Source: Aliiglaciecola sp. LCG003
GTDB lineage: Bacteria; Pseudomonadota; Gammaproteobacteria; Enterobacterales; Alteromonadaceae
Assembly: GCF_030316135.1 (NCBI RefSeq)
Contig: NZ_CP128185.1
Location: forward strand, 1,674,001 to 1,738,000
DNA length: 64,000 nucleotides
Reading direction: 5' to 3'
Every line of letters starts with the position of its first letter. The first letter of the stretch is position 1. The notes beneath the pieces are model-generated. The model saw only the letters and a list, made by a program, of their open reading frames with translations, did not search any database and was not told the DNA's origin. A program made the position numbers and the translations under genes. Positions 9,096 through 17,737 of this stretch are shown here, one piece after another.

Positions 9096-9866
9096 TTGAA
9101 CATATTGACGATTATTGGGGCAATTTTCATCGGTTTAAGTCTAGGCCTGCTCGGCTCGGGCGGCTCAATCATTACGGTGCCGCTACTTATATATGTAGTC
9201 GGTGAGCCGACCAAATTAGCCATAGCCGAATCGCTACTTATTGTGGGATGCATTTCTTCTTTCAGTAGCATCGGTTATATCCGCAGAAAACTGATTGATT
9301 GGCCACTGGTAGTCTTATTCGGTTTACCTAGCATGTTGGGTACTTATGTTGGCGCATGGTCTTCACAGTTTGTGTTAGGCATCATCCAGTTAATTAGTTT
9401 TGCTGCCGTGATGCTAATTGCTAGCCGTTTTATGCTCAAACCTATGGTTGGGCATGATCCCCTATCAGTTCAACCTCCTCGCACGACGCTTAGCATAATT
9501 GGATTTGGAGTGGGGGCACTGGCTGGGTTTGTGGGGGTAGGGGGGGGCTTTTTGATTGTGCCCGCTCTGCACTTGTTAGGCAAGATCCCCTTGCATCGCG
9601 CAGTGGGAACCAGTTTGGTCATCATTGTAATGCAATCGATAAGTGGCTTTATCAAATACCAAGGGGTGTTAGCTAGCAATGATATTTTTATAAATTGGTC
9701 GTTGGTAGGGGTGATGATCCTGATTGGCATCGCAGGCGCGATGGCAGGCGTACGACTGATGGATCGGTTGCCACAATTAACCTTAAAGCGCATTTTTGCT
9801 TATTTACTAATTGTATTAGGCAGCTACATGTTGGTCTCGTCACTTTATACACATTTTACCCTTTGA
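9096..9866 (+). CDS. TauE/SafE-family sulfite or sulfonate exporter
   Basis: Polytopic inner-membrane protein of 256 aa with about eight hydrophobic helices and two repeats of the family motif, GLLGSGGSIITVPLL near residue 17 and GFVGVGGGFLIVPAL near residue 144. The start is a TTG at 9096, 11 bases after pdo; no ATG fits the family N terminus. Its position after a persulfide dioxygenase suggests removal of the sulfite produced. Substrate is inferred from context. Confidence 0.85.
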   Translation: MNILTIIGAIFIGLSLGLLGSGGSIITVPLLIYVVGEPTKLAIAESLLIVGCISSFSSIGYIRRKLIDWPLVVLFGLPSMLGTYVGAWSSQFVLGIIQLISFAAVMLIASRFMLKPMVGHDPLSVQPPRTTLSIIGFGVGALAGFVGVGGGFLIVPALHLLGKIPLHRAVGTSLVIIVMQSISGFIKYQGVLASNDIFINWSLVGVMILIGIAGAMAGVRLMDRLPQLTLKRIFAYLLIVLGSYMLVSSLYTHFTL

Positions 9867-9878
9867 AGGACTTTATTT

Positions 9879-10298
9879 ATGAAAGAAATAGCTGAAAATT
9901 TTTCCTGTTCTGGGCATTTGGATGAAGGCACGTTGCGCGAACTAAAACAAAAAGGTGTGACAACGATAATTAACGCTCGATATGATGACGAAGAGTCAGG
10001 ACAAACCGACTCAGACGAGATTAAATGCTTGGTAGAATCATTGGGTATGAAGTATTTTCATATCCCGGTAAAGCCATTAAATTATTCGCAACAGGATATT
10101 GATCAGTTTCATAGCGCACTTCCAACGGGAAATGACAAAGCCCACGGCTTCTGCCGCACAGGTACTCGAGCATTGCACCTATGGGCACTAGCAAAAGCGA
10201 AAAACACAAAAGTACAAGACATAATCTCGATGTGTGCAGACCAACAGTGTGATTTATCAGCCATTAGCCAGATGATGAAAAAAATCGAAACACAATAA
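9879..10298 (+). CDS. DUF442 / TIGR01244-type phosphatase-like sulfur transferase
   Basis: Protein of 139 aa of the beta-lactamase-hydrolase-like phosphatase fold (DUF442). The active loop FCRTGTR puts the nucleophile at Cys92 and the Arg at 97, the shortened CX4R loop of this family. In sulfide islands this domain occurs alone or fused to persulfide dioxygenase (Blh) and is thought to handle sulfane sulfur rather than phosphate. It follows tauE by 12 bases with an AGGACT ribosome site and is the last gene of the sqr operon. Confidence 0.82.
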   Translation: MKEIAENFSCSGHLDEGTLRELKQKGVTTIINARYDDEESGQTDSDEIKCLVESLGMKYFHIPVKPLNYSQQDIDQFHSALPTGNDKAHGFCRTGTRALHLWALAKAKNTKVQDIISMCADQQCDLSAISQMMKKIETQ

Positions 10299-10763
10299 TC
10301 GCGATAGATTAATCCAGCAGTTGTCATTGGCCAATGCTCAATGCTTAATTTTCAATGGGCAGAGGCCAGAAGCCGTATTTAACCACGGAACAGCATTCAT
10401 AATGTACCAACTCTAAGGTATCAATTTTTTTGACGAGCTAGTTGCATCGCGCAATTCTTGGCTTGAATGATCAAACCCACTAATAATTATTCAATCACCG
10501 AATTAACCAATTACGAAATCAAAAGGCAGCTGTATATAAATACAGCCACCTTTTAATTTCCGTATAACAGCGGAAATCCGGATAAAGGCAGTATTTAAAC
10601 AATACAAAAAAATAAAACAAGGCAATTATTTTAACCTGTACAGACAGTTGCATCTTATGCTAAAAAAGACCTACGTTAAATTAAGGATAAATTCCATGTT
10701 GGTTTTACGGATTTTATCTATCTAATAATATTGTTATGTCACTTCAGAAAGAGGAATTTTTAA
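10299..10763. other. Non-coding stretch between sulfide operon and cassette cluster
   Basis: No credible coding region. It contains a strong hairpin at 10521-10554 and a small one at 10557-10576 (TTTCCG and CGGAAA around an 8-base loop). At 10675 there is a GTTAAAT that fits the integron core GTTRRRY but has no visible partner arm. The stretch marks the change from core genes to the attC cassettes. Confidence 0.5.
10521..10554. terminator. Hairpin with A and T flanks, bidirectional terminator-like
   Basis: Arms 10521-10535 and 10540-10554 pair over 15 positions with two adjacent mismatches around the loop ATAA. The outer ends are AAAAGG and CCTTTT, so either strand would give a stem ending in T. 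It could end transcription of the sulfide operon, although it lies about 220 bases after the last stop. A palindromic repeat element is the alternative. Confidence 0.5.
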
Positions 10764-10967
10764 ATGGGATCTATTGGAATAACCCAAATATTATTAGTCT
10801 TTATTATTTGGTGTTTGCCAATTATATTAATAGTTAAATCTACCAAAACTACTGGTGGCGAAAAGTTGGCTTGGGTTTTAGCAATTGTTTTTATTTCTTG
10901 GTTAGCATGGATATTTTATTTACTTCTAGCACCTATATCTAATAGCGGTAATAGACAGAGTAGGTAA
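10764..10967 (+). CDS. PLDc_N-like small membrane protein, cassette gene
   Basis: Protein of 67 aa with two hydrophobic helices, residues 6-24 and 34-56. A KLAWVLAIVFISWLAWIFYLLLAP segment between and within them resembles the PLDc_N (phospholipase D N-terminal) domain, which occurs alone in many small membrane proteins. An AGAGGAA ribosome site lies before the ATG. The stop is 14 bases before an attC site, so this is the first gene of the cassette cluster. Function unknown; small membrane proteins of this kind can be toxins, antitoxins or envelope stress proteins. Confidence 0.7.
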   Translation: MGSIGITQILLVFIIWCLPIILIVKSTKTTGGEKLAWVLAIVFISWLAWIFYLLLAPISNSGNRQSR

Positions 10968-10981
10968 ATAATGTACCGTAA

Positions 10982-11077
10982 CATAACAAACGTATGTTGC
11001 TGACCCAAACTCGCGGCCATTGTTCGTGCCTCACAAAGTGTAGGCCACAAGTTTGTGCAGCAAATTCGGACGTTATG
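10982..11077 (+). other. attC recombination site 1
   Basis: Imperfect palindrome of about 95 bp. R'' is CATAAC (10982-10987) and its partner GTTATG is at 11072-11077. TTGCTG (10997-11002) pairs with CAGCAA near 11058-11063, and a central hairpin pairs AAACTCGCGGCC with GGCCACAAGTTT. TAACAAACG at the left and CGTTA at the right are the ends seen in chromosomal superintegron attC sites of the VCR kind. Confidence 0.75.
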
Positions 11078-11094
11078 TTGCAAGGGAAGTGTAA

Positions 11095-11469
11095 GTGAAA
11101 ATTTCTATATTTTTATTATCTTGTCTATTTTCGGCTAGTTCTTATGCGTGTTTTTCAGCACCGGAAGGTTTATATGAGCAACATGAATTCCAAGCTAAAA
11201 TATATTTTTCATTAGCTATCGCACTTTGTGTCTTGTCAATTACTCTTCGCTTATTATCAAACTACAAAAAAGTTTGGGTTCCTCTATTATTTGTCACTAC
11301 ATTTACATATTGGCCAGCGTATATTTGGCACTGGGGTCATGCATATTCTGGTTCATGTGGTATGCCGGAAATAGTTCTGGCTTTCCAGATATTAGCGGGC
11401 GGCATGGCATTTTTATTGGTATATGAAGCATTTAATTTCTACAAGGTGCGTCGTAGTAATGCAACATAA
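11095..11469 (+). CDS. Cassette-encoded membrane protein of unknown function
   Basis: Protein of 124 aa starting at GTG 11095 with an AAGGGAAG ribosome site, 18 bases after attC1. A signal-like hydrophobic N terminus (1-18) is followed by about three membrane helices (around 39-57, 62-78 and 92-112) with conserved-looking Cys and Trp residues. The stop codon TAA is the first part of the next attC R'' box, an economical arrangement typical of integron cassettes. I do not recognise the family. Confidence 0.7.
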   Translation: MKISIFLLSCLFSASSYACFSAPEGLYEQHEFQAKIYFSLAIALCVLSITLRLLSNYKKVWVPLLFVTTFTYWPAYIWHWGHAYSGSCGMPEIVLAFQILAGGMAFLLVYEAFNFYKVRRSNAT

Positions 11470-11531
11470 CAAACCAATTATTCCGACCTCAACTCGCTGC
11501 GCTCGTTTCGTCGGCATATTGGGGCGTTAGC
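11467..11531 (+). other. attC recombination site 2
   Basis: Imperfect palindrome of about 64 bp. It starts at TAAC (11467, overlapping the upstream stop) and ends in GCGTTAG (11524-11530). CCAATTATTCCGAC pairs with GTCGGCATATTGG with two bulged positions, and the tip is formed by CTGCGCTCG. This short form is a normal attC length. Confidence 0.75.
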
Positions 11532-11557
11532 TGCCAAAGTAACTTCTAGGAAAACTT

Positions 11558-11944
11558 ATGTACAGAATCTTTTTTTTATCTTTGTTTTTATTGTCTTTCT
11601 CAGCCCAAGCATCTGAAGTCTCTGAGTCTAGCGTTTCTGGTAAATGGGATGTTGTGGCTGTAATAATGGGTACACTTGGTGAATTGCCTGCTGGAGAAGG
11701 CGACTATTTTTTGTTTGAAAACGGCAATTTTACATCTTCAGCGATGGGGGAAGTATCATCAGCGACATACACAGTCGAGGAGAATAAAATTGTTGTCACT
11801 CACCCTACAAAAAAGGAAGTGCTAACGATCACTGAGTTAACAAACGAGAAAATGCTGTTTACAGTGGATCTTTATGTAAATGGCAAAAAGATGACAGCTG
11901 GCAACATTAGCTTCAAATTAATAAAGTCTGTGAATGGCAGCTAA
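11558..11944 (+). CDS. Cassette-encoded exported lipocalin-like protein
   Basis: Protein of 128 aa with a signal peptide (residues 1-18, cleavage near AQAS). The body begins SGKWDVVAVIMG and has short beta strands (FENGNFTSS, ATYTVEENKIVV), as in small lipocalin-like or META-like domains that test a 'weight' of the form SGKWxxV. Its stop lies inside the next attC. The fold is a guess from pattern; function unknown. Confidence 0.65.
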   Translation: MYRIFFLSLFLLSFSAQASEVSESSVSGKWDVVAVIMGTLGELPAGEGDYFLFENGNFTSSAMGEVSSATYTVEENKIVVTHPTKKEVLTITELTNEKMLFTVDLYVNGKKMTAGNISFKLIKSVNGS

Positions 11945-12034
11945 CAATCCATTCAACCGGACCCAAACTCGCTGGCTTTGGCTCGTGCCTCGCAATTATA
12001 GCCAGCAAGTCTGGGCCGTTTAATAGGGGCGTTA
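11942..12034 (+). other. attC recombination site 3, split by a group II intron
   Basis: Starts at TAACAATCC (overlapping the upstream stop) and ends at GGGGCGTTA. GCTGGC (11971-11976) pairs with GCCAGC (12001-12006), and CCGGACCCAAACT pairs with AGTCTGGGCCGTT with bulges. The R' box is interrupted after GTTA by the intron. If the intron is removed at 12035-14002 the box reads GTTAGAT, a perfect GTTRRRY. Confidence 0.75.
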
Positions 12035-12605
12035 GTGCGTCAAGCGAAGCTTGATGCATCTTGCAGGGTGTAAGTCCCTGTCAGGTAAGGTTTAGCCAGC
12101 CACCTGTATCGAGTGTTGCGCCTATGGCGGAGTCTAGGATTGGTGAAATACTTATCAGCGATGTATTCGTGACTAGATGAACAATATAGGTGAAGCGTAC
12201 ACAGAGAATTATATAGGCCATAGGGAATACGTGTTCCTGAAGTGCTGTTATCGCTCCGATAATAAATTAAGTTCTGACTGACGAGGCTTGTAACGCCGTC
12301 GAAGTCCATGCAAAGCAACCATTATTCAATGGATTTGAGATGGCAAGGTTGTGGCGAGTCAGCGGAGTTATTAAGCCGTGGCATGTATAAAGAGATGTAT
12401 TGAGAACTTGAGAGAGCCAAAGGTGTTCCATAAGGAAAATGGTAGTGACGCTAAGCCACAAGCGAGGCCAACGATGACCCTCTGGCAGTCAGACTTGCTC
12501 ATAGTAGTTTGAGGTTGGGAAAGCCAATCACGTGGCGAAGGGGCAAGCAGTTATATCAGGTATTTAGCAGATACATAGGCCGGACAAAGTAGGGCTGGAT
12601 TCACT

Positions 12606-13895
12606 ATGACAACCGCACTAAATACCATCACAATTAAATCACAGACACACCCTAATCACAGATTTCAGAACCTATATGGATTACTAGGAGATGATTTACT
12701 GTATCAAAGTTGGGGGCAACTGAATAAACGAGCGGCGCCAGGTATTGATGGTATCACTATGCCGAAATACCAGACATCGCTTGTGGAAAACGTCACACGT
12801 TTAAGTTCAGCCTTGGAAGCCAAGCGCTATCGGGCTGATGATATTAAGCGTGTCTTCATTCCCAAAAGTCATGGCAAACAACGTCCATTAGGTTTACCCA
12901 CGGTGGATGACAAGCTGGTACAGCAAAGCGTGAGCCAGATACTGCAAGGTATCTGGGAAGCGAATTTCTTGCCTAACAGCTATGGTTATCGGCCAAATAA
13001 GAGTGCGCATCAAGCGGTGCATAGTTTGAGTTTGAATCTTCAGTTCAAAGGTTATGGTTATATTGTTGAGGCTGACATTAAAGGCTTCTTCGACAATATT
13101 GACCACGACTGGCTGATGGGGATGCTTAAACAACGCATTGATGATAACGCGCTCTTGAGCTTAATAGGGCAATGGTTAAAAGCACGGATACACACCCCGC
13201 AAGGAGAATATCTCAAACCAAAAAGTGGCACCCCACAAGGCGGTATCATTAGCCCTGTGTTAGCCAATATCTATCTGCACTATGCATTGGATTTATGGTT
13301 TGAGAAGAAGGTAAAACCTCAGATGAGAGGCAGAGCTATGCTTATCCGCTACGCAGATGATTTTGTGTGTGCGTTTCAGTATGCCAATGATGCCGAGCGA
13401 TTTTACCGCGTGCTGCCAAAACGACTAAAGAAGTTCAAACTGGACACGGCACCAGAAAAGACGAGCCTGATAAGGTTCAGTCGATTCCATCCCAGTCGTA
13501 AGCGCCAGTTTGTGTTCTTGGGTTTTGCGTTTTACTGGGGAGTGGATGTGAAAGGTAAACCGAGATTGCGGCGGCGAACTGCAAGTAAGAAGCAGCAAAC
13601 CAGTCTAAGCGAGTTTTACCATTTCATTAAAGCCAAACGCTCGCAGAAGCTAGCAATTTGGCTGCCTCAATTGAAACGCAAACTCACAGGGTTTAGAAAT
13701 TACTTCGGATTACCCGACAACAGCCGCAGCGTGAGTAAGCTGTATAACTATGTACTGCATAGTTTATACAAATGGCTGAACCGACGCAGTGGCCGTCGAA
13801 GTTACAATTGGCGTGATTTTAAGAAGATGTTAGAGTATTTCCAAATACAGAAGCTACGAGTTAGCAAAAGAGTGATCGATGTTGACTGGTATTAA
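12606..13895 (+). CDS. ltrA: Group II intron reverse transcriptase/maturase
   Basis: Protein of 429 aa encoded in domain IV of the intron. It has the RT fingers and palm motifs (AAPGIDGIT near 39, RPLGLPTVDDK near 96, SYGYRPNKSAHQAV near 127, GTPQGGIISPVLANIYL near 207), the catalytic YADD at 249-252, and the maturase domain with GFRNYFG and LNRRSGRRSYNW near the C terminus. There is no HNH endonuclease domain after it. Introns of this kind insert into single-stranded or hairpin targets, in keeping with the attC position. All catalytic motifs are intact, so the intron may be active. Confidence 0.93.
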   Translation: MTTALNTITIKSQTHPNHRFQNLYGLLGDDLLYQSWGQLNKRAAPGIDGITMPKYQTSLVENVTRLSSALEAKRYRADDIKRVFIPKSHGKQRPLGLPTVDDKLVQQSVSQILQGIWEANFLPNSYGYRPNKSAHQAVHSLSLNLQFKGYGYIVEADIKGFFDNIDHDWLMGMLKQRIDDNALLSLIGQWLKARIHTPQGEYLKPKSGTPQGGIISPVLANIYLHYALDLWFEKKVKPQMRGRAMLIRYADDFVCAFQYANDAERFYRVLPKRLKKFKLDTAPEKTSLIRFSRFHPSRKRQFVFLGFAFYWGVDVKGKPRLRRRTASKKQQTSLSEFYHFIKAKRSQKLAIWLPQLKRKLTGFRNYFGLPDNSRSVSKLYNYVLHSLYKWLNRRSGRRSYNWRDFKKMLEYFQIQKLRVSKRVIDVDWY

Positions 13896-13932
13896 GGTGC
13901 GCGTGATTTACACGGGTGAATATATAACTGAA

Positions 13933-13966
13933 GAGCCGGATGCGGTAATTCCGCACGTCCGGATCT
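13933..13966 (+). ncRNA. Group II intron domain V
   Basis: A 34-nt hairpin beginning GAGCCGGATGCGG with loop TAAT and the descending strand CCGCACGTCCGGATCT. It contains the catalytic AGC triad and the CG bulge of domain V. It is followed after one or two bases by the domain VI stem that ends the intron. Confidence 0.88.
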
Positions 13967-14017
13967 GTGTGGGGTCGGCTCAGTAATGGGCCGCTCTACC
14001 ACGATTACGGCATTGAT

Positions 14018-14287
14018 ATGACAGGTTTACAGGTTCTATTAATCATTTCATAGTTGGTACTACTAGTATTCAGTGCTTTTAGTATCGTTAAGGCAAGAAA
14101 GCTTAAATCTTCAGCTAAGTTTTTCCTGTCAGTATTGATCATTGTTACTCCTGTGTTGGGCTCACTAATTACTATTGCGATGCTTTTCGTAGGGCATGAT
14201 ATGTTTTGGCAAAATCGCGCAACTAAAGACGACACATGGATAGCAAGAAACGAAATGAATGATTTATCATCAGGAGACAACGAGTAG
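14018..14287 (+). pseudogene. Cassette gene for a small membrane protein, amber codon 12
   Basis: The frame ATG 14018 to stop 14285-14287 would encode an 89-aa membrane protein (MTGLQVLLIIS, then two helices around 12-20 and 35-60, then a polar tail). Codon 12 is TAG (14051-14053), exactly inside the first helix. The intron ends 15 bases upstream of the ATG and no good ribosome site is left. A TTG at 14054 just after the stop could start a 77-aa version. So this is either a dead cassette gene or one with an unusual start. The fold resembles small PLDc_N-like or phage-shock-type membrane proteins, without a firm family. Confidence 0.55.
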
Positions 14288-14659
14288 TGCCGTATAACAC
14301 ATATGAGCCTCTGGTTAGTCAATAGGTATTAGTGTGCTTTTGATCTGTTTTTCAGATCAATCCAAATCTTTGGGCTAAGCCGGTTACTTCATCTGTCATT
14401 GTGACTGTTAGGATATCGCCTACAGCAAACACATATAGAGTTGTACCGGTCACCGGCTCTGTTATGCGATCTCATCGCAGCCTGCTTTTTCAAATTCCTT
14501 ATTGCAAGCAGGGGCACTAGACATTCATCGGTTAACCCAGTAATAACATGGACAGGCACATGGTGGTAATTCAACCCGTCCATTTATTCTTTCACATGGC
14601 TGTCAAGGGCATCCTAACTAAGGGGATTTTCCAAAGTTAGGAGTCGTTTTGAATCTTGG
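14288..14659. other. Non-coding stretch after the cassette cluster
   Basis: No convincing gene. A TATAACACAT at 14291 resembles an attC R'' box and GGTTAG follows at about 14310, but no paired arms can be drawn, so a fourth attC is at best truncated. A small hairpin GATCTG/CAGATC lies at 14341-14357. The stretch ends at the stop of the second RND pump. Confidence 0.4.
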
Positions 14660-17600
14660 TTATACCTGTTGCTGTCTAAATATTCGCAGGATTAAAACTT
14701 TACTATCTGCAATCATCTCATTGGTATTACGACGCAATTTTAATAGCAACAAATACGACAATGGCACTAGCAATAAACTGGTGAGGGTACTAAACAGCAA
14801 GCCTCCAATGATAGCTATAGCCATGGGAGAGTAGGGAGGTCCATCGCCACCAATATTGACATCACCAAAAGCTAATGGCACTAAGCCTAACACGGTTGTC
14901 AGGACGGTCATTAAAATAGGCCGAACTCGGGTTAAACAGCCTTCAATTATTGCATCATGTACTGATAATCCGTTATTAACTAGCTGATTAATGCGGTCAA
15001 CCAACACAATGCCGTTATTCACGACTATACCCATCAAGATCAACATTCCAATCATGCCCATCACCGTCATAGAATTGCCCGTAAGTAAAAATGCCCAATA
15101 CACACCGGTAAATGAAAATATTAGCGAAGTAAGCACTGCGGTGGGTAACAACAATGACTCAAATAGAGCGGCCATAACGATGTATATCATGCAAATTGCC
15201 AACAGCATATTGGTAACCATTATTGCTTCATCTTCGTCTTGGCGTTGAAAACTACCGTCTAAGGACCAGCTGTACCCCGTGGGTAATTGAATATTCTGCA
15301 GGATGTTTTCAATCCGCTCTCTGGCGTCATCAATGGTTATATCATTTTCCAAATTTGCACCAATAGTTAAAGAAGTTTGCCGGGAGCTACGTTGGATCTG
15401 ACTTAAGCGAGGCTTAACGGTCATATCTGCTACCATATCCAATGTCACATTTTGATCCGCATTGCGGTAGATGGTCAGGTTTTTTAGTTTCTCTACTGAG
15501 TGTTGCAAAGACTGATCGTAAAGTAACTGTATAGCGACTTCGCCTTCGGCATCGTTGCGAAAGGTGCGCAAATTTGAGCCTCTTAAGGCGGTACTTAATA
15601 CATTGGCAATATCGGTGCTGTTTAGACCGAAGCGAAAAGCCTTTTGCTTATCGATTCGAACCTGTAATTCGTACTTGTTTCCATCAGTGTCTGCTTTGAC
15701 ATCCGTCAGTCCTTCAATACTTTGTAACACCGGCAAAATCTCACTGGATATTTTAGTCAGGGTTTCAGATGATTGGCCGAACAGTGTCACTTTTACTCCG
15801 CCATCTGAGCCTTGATCCCACTGAAATGACGGTTTAGCCCGAACGAAAGTAGGGAAGTCATCCTTGATCATTTTTTTCAAGTCAGCCATCTTGATGGGTA
15901 TATCCTCTTGGATGGAGATCCCTGAGACGGCATGTCCAGCGGTAAAATAACTGTAGACCTGCTTGATGTAGAAACGCTCTTTATTGCTATACAAATAGTC
16001 TTCCATCTTGCTAACGGTCTTTTCTACTTCTTTTAAATTGTAATTACCTTGAATATCGTAGTTCAGCCATACTCTGCCGTTATTGCCATTATTGTCTTCA
16101 TCACTTTTCATCATACTAATGGGAATAGCGGTACTGGCTAAAATCAATATCGCACACAGCGCGGTTTTTCCTTGATTTGCCAGTGTCCAGTTAAGCAAGC
16201 TTGCGTAAGTTGATTTCAGTTTAGAAGCTTTAACATTTGGGGCTTTAGGTTTTATTTTTAGTTTAGTGGTCAACAGTGGAATTAGGGTTTGCGCTAGTAT
16301 CAGTGAAGCAAATAAAGATATACAAATTGACACCGCAACATGTTCAAGAAACACGGTAAGCTCGGCTTTTACTCCAACAATATTGGGTAAAAATACGATG
16401 GCAGTGGTGGTGGTGCCTGCAATGACAGCCATACTAACTAGTGCCACCCCTTTTTTGGTCGCCTCAATGGGATCGGAAATATGCTCACGCTCTTGAAAGA
16501 TGCTTTCGGTGACCACAACCGCATTATCCACCAGCATACCCACCGCCAGCATTAACCCCATCAAGGATAAAATATTAAGGGTGTAGTCCAGAAAGTACAT
16601 ACAGGCTAGGGTAATACAAATTGCAAAAGGGACCGACAGCACAACCACAAGAGTCGTCGCCAAGTTACGCAAAAACAGATACAACACTATGATTGATAAT
16701 AAAGCACCCACTAAACCGGACATTAACAAGTCTTGCAGTGAGGTAGTTACACTATCGGCTTCGTCTTGCATGATATACACACTGATGCCACTGAATGCCG
16801 AACTATTGCGGACCTTTTCGATTTCCGCCATGACATTAGTAGACACCTCGACTAAATTGGCGCCCGATTCGCGGAAAATATTGAGTCCAATCGCATGGGT
16901 TTTGTCTAGGTGGCGTCCTTCAGTTGCACGGGGTGTTTCATACTTAACCTGCGCAATATCACTAAGGCGCACACCACGGTGAACGATTAATTCTTCGATT
17001 TCTCGTTTGCTTCTAAATTCGCCGATTGGGTTTAACGTAATTTTTTGGTTTAAATCAAAAAATTGCCCCGCTGTCATGGAAAAATTAGCGTCTCGTAGAC
17101 TTTTGGTTAAGGTATTAGAGTCGATATGCAGCGCTGCGATAAGGTCTGGATCTAAGCGTATAGATATCTGCTTTTTTTGCACCCCATACAATTCAACTTT
17201 AGAAACCCCTTTGATCCGCTCTATCGGCATCTTCAAGTTTCGCTCAAGTAGATCGTAAGAGTTGGATATATCCCGTTCGCTGGAGAGTCGCAGTTGGAAA
17301 ACAGGCATATCGGCTAAATTAAATTTAAATACCATCACCCGTTCAACATCGTCGGGCAGCAAGTGACGGATAGCGTCGATCTTTTCACGTGCCTCTATGC
17401 TTTTTGCTTTAATGTTGGCTTCCCAATCAAATTGAATTTGAATTTCTGCATTATCTTCATTGGAACGAGAGCGCAAACGTTTGATCCCTGACATAGTCGC
17501 CAGCGCTTCTTCAATGGGACGGGTGATCATTTTTTCAATTTCAGCTGGAGTCGAGTCTTTGTAGGGCACCTGGATGAACAACTCGGGAAAATCAATGCCG

Positions 17601-17737
17601 GGAAACTTTTCCAATGGCAATAGTCGACTTGCTGCTAGGCCCATCACCAAAAGCGAAAAGAACAGCATCGAAATCGTAACTGGACGCCGAATGGCAAAGG
17701 CTGCTAGGGCAGCCCCTGCGTGAGCAAACTTATCCAT
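14660..17737 (-). CDS. RND efflux pump, inner-membrane transporter (second of tandem pair)
   Basis: Transporter of 1025 aa of the HAE/AcrB-like branch, with twelve predicted helices, two large periplasmic loops and the usual motif series (RPVTISMLFFSLLVMG at the N terminus, GLMLAVGMLVDNAVVVTE with the proton-relay Asp in helix 4, and GIVVNNGIVLVDRIN in the second half). Its start overlaps the end of the upstream pump gene by 8 bases, so the two are translated together and may form a heteromeric trimer like MdtB/MdtC. No outer-membrane channel is encoded nearby; a general TolC would be used. Substrate unknown. Confidence 0.92.
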   Translation of the reverse strand: MDKFAHAGAALAAFAIRRPVTISMLFFSLLVMGLAASRLLPLEKFPGIDFPELFIQVPYKDSTPAEIEKMITRPIEEALATMSGIKRLRSRSNEDNAEIQIQFDWEANIKAKSIEAREKIDAIRHLLPDDVERVMVFKFNLADMPVFQLRLSSERDISNSYDLLERNLKMPIERIKGVSKVELYGVQKKQISIRLDPDLIAALHIDSNTLTKSLRDANFSMTAGQFFDLNQKITLNPIGEFRSKREIEELIVHRGVRLSDIAQVKYETPRATEGRHLDKTHAIGLNIFRESGANLVEVSTNVMAEIEKVRNSSAFSGISVYIMQDEADSVTTSLQDLLMSGLVGALLSIIVLYLFLRNLATTLVVVLSVPFAICITLACMYFLDYTLNILSLMGLMLAVGMLVDNAVVVTESIFQEREHISDPIEATKKGVALVSMAVIAGTTTTAIVFLPNIVGVKAELTVFLEHVAVSICISLFASLILAQTLIPLLTTKLKIKPKAPNVKASKLKSTYASLLNWTLANQGKTALCAILILASTAIPISMMKSDEDNNGNNGRVWLNYDIQGNYNLKEVEKTVSKMEDYLYSNKERFYIKQVYSYFTAGHAVSGISIQEDIPIKMADLKKMIKDDFPTFVRAKPSFQWDQGSDGGVKVTLFGQSSETLTKISSEILPVLQSIEGLTDVKADTDGNKYELQVRIDKQKAFRFGLNSTDIANVLSTALRGSNLRTFRNDAEGEVAIQLLYDQSLQHSVEKLKNLTIYRNADQNVTLDMVADMTVKPRLSQIQRSSRQTSLTIGANLENDITIDDARERIENILQNIQLPTGYSWSLDGSFQRQDEDEAIMVTNMLLAICMIYIVMAALFESLLLPTAVLTSLIFSFTGVYWAFLLTGNSMTVMGMIGMLILMGIVVNNGIVLVDRINQLVNNGLSVHDAIIEGCLTRVRPILMTVLTTVLGLVPLAFGDVNIGGDGPPYSPMAIAIIGGLLFSTLTSLLLVPLSYLLLLKLRRNTNEMIADSKVLILRIFRQQQV

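Larger units (their letters stand above)
12035..14002 (+). mobile_element. Group II intron inserted in an attC R' box
   Basis: The element begins with GTGCG, the 5' splice consensus, directly after GTTA of attC3. It carries a structured 5' region of about 570 nt (AGGGTGTAAGTCCCT and the usual AAGCCAGCC-like segments), a reverse transcriptase at 12606-13895, domain V at 13933-13966 and a domain VI hairpin after it. The 3' end is placed at AC 14001-14002 because this restores GTTAGAT. Length is about 1.97 kb. It lies in the same orientation as the cassette genes. The exact intron class is not certain from sequence alone. Confidence 0.85.

Noticed and set aside
10671-10684. Integron attI site before the first cassette
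   Set aside because: Only a GTTAAAT core match is present, which is expected by chance in AT-rich sequence; no other attI features are visible.
12040-12461. Small antisense frames in the 5' part of the intron
   Set aside because: They lie on the strand opposite to a structured intron RNA and have no start signals or protein-like composition.
14288-14330. Fourth attC site
   Set aside because: TATAACAC and GGTTAG are present, but no paired inner arms can be drawn.
14389-14583. 64-aa minus-strand frame after the cassette cluster
   Set aside because: No ribosome site, no recognisable composition and no neighbours to support it.
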